This document shows positions 57,656-64,000 of a stretch of DNA of 64,000 nucleotides, piece after piece. The position numbers were made by a program, and so were the translations under genes. Source of the stretch: Membranipora membranacea (lineage: Eukaryota > Bryozoa > Gymnolaemata > Cheilostomatida > Membraniporidae); NCBI GenBank assembly GCA_914767715.1, contig OU612071.1:12691493-12755492 (forward strand), written 5' to 3'. How positions within the stretch are numbered: position 1 is the first letter of the stretch; each line of letters begins with the position of its first letter. The notes below the pieces were generated by a model, which saw only the letters and a list, made by a program, of their open reading frames with translations, was not told the DNA's origin and did no database searches.

Positions 57656-58835
57656 TGTTGGGCACGCAAAATCATCACTGAGTCTGCCCATGAGAGTCCA
57701 CTCTCCTCTGGTGTGTAATACCCATCCACAATGTAAAAAGTAGAGTACTCATAACCAAGTGAACTGACTTGTGCAGTACTGTGTGTCACTTCTTTTGCTA
57801 AAATCAGTTTGTAGGTTTGAAAATCACTTACGTTTCAGCACGTTCCCAAAACTCCTATTTTGCATATTATAAATGTTATTTGTGTCTTAAGCATCAGATA
57901 GGTTTGACAAAGTTTGACTGGCCAATTTGTCCAAAGAGGCCCGAGTTCTGTAATTAACATTGATATTACTTAACTCTAGAAAGAAGACGGTTGACAGGGT
58001 GCAGTAGAGATCTGTAAGTTTGGCTACCAGGCCAATGCAGCAAAACAGCCAATCACGGCAGTAAAACATTGGTTAGAAATGGAATGCACCTTATATCACT
58101 CCTCAATAATTCATGTAAATTGAACCTGATCTGAATCACCACAGTAAAATGGAGAAACACGAGTCAGGTTACTTGTCTTTTAAATCACAACATGACTTTT
58201 TTCAATGTGAATTGATGACCTAGACCTAAAACATCAGACATATTTATAGATGACATTATAATGTATGAATAGTCATCGGTGAACAGAACATATGGCTACA
58301 CACACCATATTTTGCACAGATGGGCTTGCGGACATTTTTTTTGTCTGTAGTAAGACCAGCGAGCTTGGCCTATACCTTAGTGTTTTTGTCGAAGAGAACC
58401 TAATTCATTGAAGTTGGAGAAAAAGGATAACCAGGAAAAAATTATTTTGTTAATTGAAAGGAATAGGTTTATCTATGAATAGCTAGGCCTGTGTAGCGCT
58501 GAAAATATTGTAATGTGCCTCTGGTATGGTGTACAGGATCAGTTAAAGTCAGGCCAATTATAACCAACAACAATAGATTTTGATGGCCTGTGGCCCTGTG
58601 TTGTTTGATGGTATAGAACTACACAACAGGTACCTATTGGGATGGTGGGCTTGGCAGGTTGCAAGAGAAGGTAATTCCCGCTCCACAAACTGAAGTTACT
58701 GCCAATCTTACTTTCCTAGACATGTGTCCAACTAGCAATCCTTCATCTTGATGACTTAATTTTTCCAAAACCGAAGCTTTGTCTATAAGACAAATTAACT
58801 CCTATATCTCATGCTGGATTAACACAAAACCATAC

Positions 58836-59033
58836 CTTCCCCGATGCCGTCGTCCAACAAGCACTCCTTTGTCTGTGAATCATAGCTGAACCTAGAGCAG
58901 TCCCTCTGCAAGCATTCCTGAGAACAATGCACTTGCACTGGTGTTTTAATCCTGATCAGGTAGGAGCTGTCGCTGTTGTCATGACTTATTTGGTAATTAT
59001 CAGCATGTGACTGAACATCATGTGATAATACAC
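58836..59033 (-). CDS. Lectin gene 2, exon 2: PAN/apple core
   Basis: 198 bases, acceptor ttttcag, donor gtatgg, phase 1 in and out. Reads GVLSHDVQS, then HCSQECLQRDCSRFSYDS and KECLLDDG, the central PAN hairpin (C...C....C..F.Y....K.C). Length and phases equal the gene 3 exon. Confidence 0.8.
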
Positions 59034-59618
59034 CTGAAAATGTGTTAGATATTTTTCTCTTTCCAAGACACGTTAACTTGCATGAGAAGTATAGGACCTA
59101 CTCCCAAGGGTGCTGGGGGCTTATTCAATCCCTCAGTTTGACTGGAATAAATTTTACTGTGTATAGAACTATGTATTCTGTTCATCCGCAGGCATAAGTT
59201 TGACCCACAGCTATATATTGTGGTGATGCAAAATATTAACAATCCTGGTTAAACCCATTGAAAACAGTTCACTTACAGCTGATCACAAACACAACACATA
59301 GCTGCAATCTATTGACCGGTTCGATCAATTTCATAGGTAACTCAAACGCCTCAAGATGGCAGACAAAGTTCCTGATATCTGATGGATATTATTATGTTGA
59401 CACCGTTGAATAACTTCTAGTTTTAGTTATCAAGCACATCATATTTGTAGCATATTCCGAGCCATAGTCTAAAGGGTTTACGACACCACCCAACCTAGCA
59501 AACCTACCAAACAAATACAAACCTATATTGCCATTAACAGTTATGGATAATCACTCCACTGTACTTACAATAAAGAGTAAAACGAGATATAACATAGCCA
59601 TGAGAAATAATATCTTAC

Positions 59619-59667
59619 CAGCGATCAGGACAATCCAAACAGCTGCATAACATGTAAACTTCATCAT
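59619..59667 (-). CDS. Lectin gene 2, exon 1: signal peptide
   Basis: MMKFTCYAAVWIVLIA then donor gtaaga, phase 1. Tandem ATGs; the first at 59,667 is used here. Joined to exon 2 it predicts cleavage near A-G-V. Confidence 0.75.
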
Positions 59668-59697
59668 CGCTTTGTGTACTAATTTTGTTGCAGCTGA

Positions 59698-59705
59698 TTT
59701 ATATA
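59698..59705 (-). promoter_or_regulatory. Candidate TATA box of lectin gene 2
   Basis: tatataaa on the minus strand, 31-38 bases before the first ATG. If used, the 5' leader would be only a few bases long. An upstream spliced leader or upstream exon would be an alternative. Confidence 0.35.
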
Positions 59706-59831
59706 ACAGTTTAGTGACCTCGATTTACCTGTTTTCTGAACCACTGATGTTACACAAATGAATTAGAGGTGATTGGATTGTAGTAAATGGTGAAATCAAG
59801 TCATCACTTCAATATGAAGATACGTCATCTG

Positions 59832-59882
59832 AGCGTGTGATTCTGAATTTTCCTTCTTCAAATGGCATCATGCGCCTTCAAG
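59832..59882 (-). promoter_or_regulatory. Upstream block shared by lectin genes 1 and 2 (gene 2 copy)
   Basis: Partner of 53,420-53,475. Contains aaatggcatcatgcgcc on the plus strand. Between this block and the ATG, gene 2 (59,715-59,815) also matches the sequence upstream of gene 3 (63,822-63,925), including gatgttacacaaatgaat. Confidence 0.4.
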
Positions 59883-60985
59883 ATGAGAGATTGTGCACTG
59901 TTAGGAAAAAAGCTTATTTCATCAATGTATTTGAGTGCAGGCAGCATAGCCTTACATTGTGTTATCACTGTAAGAACTCACATGCAATTTGTTATGCTGG
60001 ATAAGAATCATATATGTTAGGAGCTATCAGGATTTCCTTAACTTCCCCTAAACAAGAATAATATAATGCCTTATGAAGCCTCAGTGTGTTAAAAATCATT
60101 TAATTCAACAAATTATGAAACGGATGTTTTTGCTTTTGACTTCCTTTAGCAGCATGTGCACTCTGCTGCGATTTTATAAAACATTTTTCAACATCGAAAA
60201 GATTCAGCAAAGACGCAATTAAATGGTTTCTTAGTCAAAATTAGAGCTCATTTGATTGTAGGTTGCCCAGAGCTAAAAGTACTTATTGCTTTTGTGCTAA
60301 ATTGATTTGTAACATCTGCTATCAATTGTTCATATTTTTTATTTATTAACACGTCGGTCACACTATTAGACGCTGAAGCTGAGGCATGTATTAAAGATCA
60401 ATAAGCAAAGCAGATGCTCTATGCTATGCAGGCGTTTGACTCATTGGATGCAATGAATGACTGCCTGGCTCCAGGCACATATTTTCCAAGTCTCCCTATT
60501 TAGGTGGGACCCTCCAGATTTCTAGACCCAATTCCGCCGACTTACCTATTTTTTTAATTCTCACTATTTCCTCCAGATTTGAGAGAAAAAAGCCCTATCG
60601 CAATTTTAAGTAGATATCCAAGCACTTGCTGATGAGTTACTGGTAACGTCTTTGCACACAAAATTAAAAATAATTGTTCCATTCAATAATGATAACAAGT
60701 TTACCTGTTGAATTAAAATTCAGACTGTAGTTGTCCATGGGGTGGTTGATACTGGACGTCCCCCATGTGTATCGCGCGGTTGCTTTGCACCCTCGAAGGA
60801 CCAAAATGCGGTGCAGTAGCGCTGTAAATTGAAATCTCCCACTTTTGAATTTAGATTAACCAGGCAATTGATACCATGTTCAGCAAAAAGCAAATCCAAT
60901 CATAATAGCTTGATCAGGGTATCATAAGCAGGAAGAAATGCTTGACACAATGGACAGACAAGAGACGGATGAAAAATTAATTAGA
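59883..60985. other. Intergenic between lectin genes 2 and 3
   Basis: The first ~170 bases resemble 53,560-53,790 upstream of gene 1. The rest is AT-rich with no gene recognised. Confidence 0.4.
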
Positions 60986-60998
60986 TTTTATTTATTTC
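60985..60998 (-). terminator. Candidate polyadenylation signal of lectin gene 3
   Basis: The minus strand reads aaataaataaa about 250 bases after the stop codon at 61,247. It is the first AATAAA met downstream. Position and sequence are suitable, but in AT-rich DNA this is weak evidence. Confidence 0.4.
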
Positions 60999-61246
60999 AA
61001 TTTTGATAAGAAATCATAACTGATTAGACCAAAAAAGTTATAAAATAAAATATACAATATAAAATAAAATAAACAACTGGAGGAAAATAATATTTGACAA
61101 AACAGTGGCTTTCTCAGGACCTGGTTTCTCCACCAGGTTTTCATCGCCATCGAGAGAGTTGAAAAGAGTACACACAATGTGAATACATATAAAAATATTA
61201 AGAAAGGAGAAAATCAGGTAAGGAGAAGAAGATCCTGCCGCACAAA

Positions 61247-61458
61247 TTAATGCCCATAGACTTCGACCTCATAAAGCTGAAACCATCTATCCGCTTGCTG
61301 TACCACCTTTATATATCTTCCGTTGACAGGTGATGTACACTCCACTTTCTCAATCAAATCAAGGAGACCATTTCGTAAGGCACAGAGAGCATAATTTGTA
61401 AGGCGCAGAGGGTATAGCTTCCGTGTTGTCCACCCTTTGCAACAGTCAGTTCGAGGTC
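61247..61458 (-). CDS. Lectin gene 3, exon 5: second half of the F-type lectin domain and stop
   Basis: Acceptor gaagtacag chosen because the next-best AG, nine bases upstream (attgcag), would put the exon out of phase and into a stop. With this start it reads PRTDCCKGWTTRK, VECTSPVNGRYIKVV and YEVEVYGH, then TAA. Confidence 0.8.
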
Positions 61459-63803
61459 CTGTACTTCTGCAATAATGCGATCAGAAGCAGTCATTTTTTA
61501 TTATTTCTGATGCCAGAAAAGGGAAACTCCAGTTGTAAGCACACACTGATGTATGGTCAAAACTTAATAGCCTGGATATCTTTGTGTTAAAAGGCTTTGC
61601 TGATCATCACAAGGTTTCGCAGACACAAAAAGGTATATGCATCCATCAAAAAGGGCCCTAGATTATAAACACTAATAACTTATAAGTGTCAGTTATTGCA
61701 TTTAACTGGTGTTGTCTACATTATGAACCATCTGCCACTATTTGACTGATGTATGTATGTATGTGTTGTATTGTCTCAGAAAGAGAAATAAAAATGTTTC
61801 TGTGGGTGCTGTCTAAAAATATTCTCTAAAAGGTGGGCATGCTAAACGGCTACTTGACATAGTAATTAACCAAGTTTATCAAAAACTATACATAAAAATG
61901 AAAAACATATGTTGATTGAGGAATACAAATTTGAATAGTATGGTCTACAAATTTTGCATCAATTATTTTAAGTCTTCAATGTCTAATTCATTATTAAAAA
62001 TATGCAATTATAGTGGGAATTCTTGATTGCTGCTCTTTGTCGAGTTGATATTGACTGCGCCATCAATGATGACTGTGGCCTGAAAATCAAATTGCACCAT
62101 TATAACTCTAACACAAAACCATAATTTATGATCGCCAATTAAAATTTCATGCTCAGAAAAGAGCCAATCAGGTGAACAACAGCCAGCCGATATTCCAAAA
62201 TCAACTCACCAGCTCTTCGCCAAAATTCCATGCCCTCCATACAGAAGTCATCTTCCAGGTCGATCTCAAACCATGGATCCTGCTGTGCAGCCAAAATCAT
62301 CAGTGAATAACCTTCTGGAAGTCCACTCTCCTCTGGTGTGTAATGCCCATCCACAATTTTAGAACCAGAGTGGTCATAACCCCAGGAACTGACAAATACT
62401 ACACTGTGTGTCACTTCTTTTCCTAAAATGAGTTTGTAAAGCGCTTGCAATTTAGCACATTCCAAAGCCTCCTGCACTATGGATATTATGAATTGAAAGA
62501 ATAATCCGGTAAATAACTATACAGTCATTGTTCAGACAGCAAATTTGAACCTTATGAATGAGATCGGAGTGACAATGTTGGACTGACCCAAGTCAACATT
62601 GTCAGAGACTCTAGTATACTGTGATATAACTTACCTCTAGCAAGAAGAGGGTTTACAGATCTATAAGCTAGGCTACCTGAGCTTCTATTGAACAGACCTG
62701 TGAAAAAGAATATATTAACCAGGATGATCTGCTAACAGCTCAACCAAAACCAGTATCATTCATGTGCAGAGGCCTAAAATTATTGCTCGCTAGGCTTTGG
62801 CAACCGGACCCATTGAGGAGGCTAACAGAGCTCCAAAACTCTAAGCTGTTTGTGCACAGAGCGTTACACGCCTTTGAAATGCCACCTGCAACACGGTATC
62901 AGCAAAATTCCAGTATTTGATCCTCCCAGATTGAAAGCCCTGTCAGTAGCAGCAGGTTAATTATATTTTATATCACAACATGATTTGCATCTATATTAAA
63001 AGTTCCCTAAAACTATGTGTAGCTAGACCGGTGTGGCACCTACACCATGCTGTAAGTACCCAAAACGTATGGAAGATATGTCGTGTGTAGCTAGACCTTA
63101 ATAAAGGACGGAGGATATTTTGGTATAATAATGTAGAACAACTTTCTTTCCTCTAGTATGTACCAAGGTATCAAGGCTCATCAAAGACAATACAATAATG
63201 AAGACAGCCCTCTTTGAACGGACGGTAAAATTGCCAAAAAATATCTTGATAACTTCATTTTTCCAATTATATTTTTTATTTTGTAAGACAAGGTAACTCC
63301 TATTCCACATGCCATATTTAATTCAAACCATACCTTCTCCAGTGCCGTTGTCCAACAAGCACTCCTTAGTCTGTGAGTTATAACTGAACCTAGAGCAGCC
63401 CCTCTGCAAGCATTCCTGAGAACAAATCTCTCGTATTGGTGTTTGAACCCGTATCGGGTAGGAACTGTAGCATTCGTCAACAATGGTTTGATACATTTTA
63501 GCCAGTGACTGAAAGTCATGTGATAAGACACCTGAAAGAATGAGAATTAGTTATTCCTCTCTCTCTCTCCTAAACATATTAACTCAACTGGCATTGACTG
63601 ATTTTAGTGTCATGTATTCTGTAAATCCACTGTGTATATGTTAGATCAACAGTCATTTAGATTGCTGATTAAATATTACAAAAAGAAAGTAAAACCAATA
63701 TTAATAAACCCGGTAAACAGTGATTAAACAAAGCAATGTAATGAAATGTCTTACCAGCAATCAGGGCCAACCAGACAACTGTGCAGCAATCTATCAATCT
63801 ATC
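61247..63803 (-). CDS. Lectin gene 3: secreted PAN plus F-type lectin protein (five exons)
   Basis: Exons in coding order: 63,803-63,755 (signal-peptide-like), 63,531-63,334 (PAN), 62,697-62,635 (linker), 62,476-62,210 and 61,458-61,247 (F-type lectin). All junctions are GT-AG and phase 1, and the joined frame is open for about 262 residues. The lectin part has KIVDGHYTPEESG, DPWFEIDLEDDF, PRTDCCKGW (the R-x-D-C-C block), GRYIKVV and LYEVEVYGH. In the H-x26-R-x-D fucose motif the His position is Gln. The signal-peptide exon aligns with gene 2 but has no ATG in frame before a stop, so either the start has been lost or a different first exon is used, possibly beyond the window. PAN and lectin parts look under constraint. 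Confidence 0.7.
62210..62476 (-). CDS. Lectin gene 3, exon 4: first half of the F-type lectin domain
   Basis: 267 bases, acceptor aatatccatag, donor gtgagt. Contains LGKEVTHS, SKIVDGHYTPEESG, DPWFEIDLEDDF and MEFWRRAG. A closer AG (tgcag) would break the phase. Confidence 0.8.
62635..62697 (-). CDS. Lectin gene 3, exon 3: short linker
   Basis: 63 bases, acceptor ttctttttcacag, donor gtaagt, phase 1 in and out. It codes for LFNRSSGSLAYRSVN and further residues. In gene 2 the same exon has lost its splice donor. Confidence 0.65.
63334..63531 (-). CDS. Lectin gene 3, exon 2: PAN/apple core
   Basis: 198 bases, same phases as in gene 2. Reads GVLSHDFQS, YPIRVQTPIREIC, SQECLQRGCSRFSYNS and KECLLDNG. 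Confidence 0.8.
63755..63803 (-). CDS. Lectin gene 3, exon 1: signal-peptide-like exon lacking an ATG
   Basis: Aligned by its donor (gtaaga) to gene 2 exon 1. It reads hydrophobic residues ending VVWLALIAG, like AVWIVLIAG in gene 2, but the positions of the two gene 2 ATGs are other codons. The frame runs upstream into a stop (tag, about 63,824) with no ATG. Confidence 0.5.
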
Positions 63804-64000
63804 TCCATTTTCCAATTCCTAGTGACCTCAATTTAGCCGTCCCGTGCACCGCTGATGTTACACAAATGAATATGAAGTGGTTGGTTTGTAATAAATGGTT
63901 AAATCAAGTCATCAGTTTCTTAGAAAGTACAGTTGTTTCTCTAATGATTGACACGGAACATAAAACCATCGAGAGATATTCATGGGTGTAACTTTAAGCC
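63804..64000. other. Upstream of lectin gene 3
   Basis: Resembles 59,715-59,830 upstream of gene 2 (for example gtgacctc, gatgttacacaaatgaat, aaatcaagtcatca). The window ends before the shared block seen in genes 1 and 2 could appear. Plus-strand frame 63,746-63,991 overlaps exon 1 on the other strand and is not supported. Confidence 0.45.

Larger units (their letters stand above)
57621..59667 (-). pseudogene. Lectin gene 2: signal peptide and PAN intact, lectin part broken
   Basis: Exons 59,667-59,619 (signal peptide) and 59,033-58,836 (PAN) are intact and in phase. The next exon, equivalent to gene 3 62,697-62,635, has lost its donor: at 57,968-57,973 the sequence is ttaagt in place of gtaagt. 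The first lectin exon remnant (about 57,812-57,655) keeps KEVTHS, YIVDGYYTPEESGL and a shortened end, but a TAG at 57,654-57,652 and a gat-repeat replace the conserved WFEIDL block. The last lectin exon is absent. It is either a pseudogene or a gene now making only a short secreted PAN protein. Gene 3 is its closest relative. Confidence 0.65.

Noticed and set aside
61375-61420. A 23-base imperfect direct repeat in lectin gene 3 exon 5, first taken as a frame-shifting duplication
   Set aside because: With the phase-correct acceptor (gaagtacag) the exon is open through TDCC, GRYI and EVEVYG without removing anything. The repeat matches at only 18 of 23 positions and is coding sequence.

Overview
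This is eukaryotic, almost certainly animal, DNA. It is AT-rich, most reading frames are short, and the few convincing genes are split by GT-AG introns. It carries remains of Harbinger, P-like, hAT-like, BEL/Pao, LINE and tRNA-derived SINE elements. Secreted PAN-domain/F-type-lectin genes and this repeat mix suggest an aquatic invertebrate. The sequence does not let me name a phylum. There are no CRISPR arrays, bacterial operons or rRNA genes.

Positions 1 to about 48,640 are a degenerate tandem array of one composite unit, all in the same (minus-strand) orientation. The order along the plus strand is always block A1, A1 flank, block A2, Harbinger-like block H, block B. Unit 1 is about 116-17,129, unit 2 about 17,130-26,098, unit 3 about 26,099-40,260 and unit 4 about 40,261-48,640. 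The first ~115 bases are the end of a preceding B block. A1 and A2 are two diverged copies of one intronless gene that looks like a DDE (RNase H-fold) transposase of a class I cannot place: a coiled-coil N-terminus, then WDA, SDRxxVN and a CxxH motif. H is a HARBI1-type nuclease. B holds a P-element/THAP9-like transposase fragment, a possible MADF-like helix and a repeatedly conserved single-pass membrane protein C-terminus. Every copy is broken. Units differ by deletions and later insertions: a BEL/Pao gag-protease fragment in unit 2, a hAT-like non-autonomous element with a perfect 8-bp target duplication in unit 3, a LINE fragment in unit 1, a 101-bp tandem repeat inside A1 of unit 1, and inverted pieces in unit 4.

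Positions 49,385 to the end hold a different region, a minus-strand cluster of three related secreted lectin genes. Each is built as signal-peptide exon, PAN/apple exon(s), and two F-type lectin (FTP, F5/8C-like fold) exons. The first (49,385-53,304) is fully open, with all splice phases consistent, and codes for 248 residues. The second (about 57,620-59,667) keeps signal peptide and PAN exons but its lectin exons are broken. The third (61,247-63,803) has intact PAN and lectin exons, but its signal-peptide exon has no in-frame ATG. A LINE 3' fragment and a SINE sit in introns of the first gene.

The most unusual content is the tandem multi-transposase unit and its unplaced A family. The best-supported host genes are the lectins.
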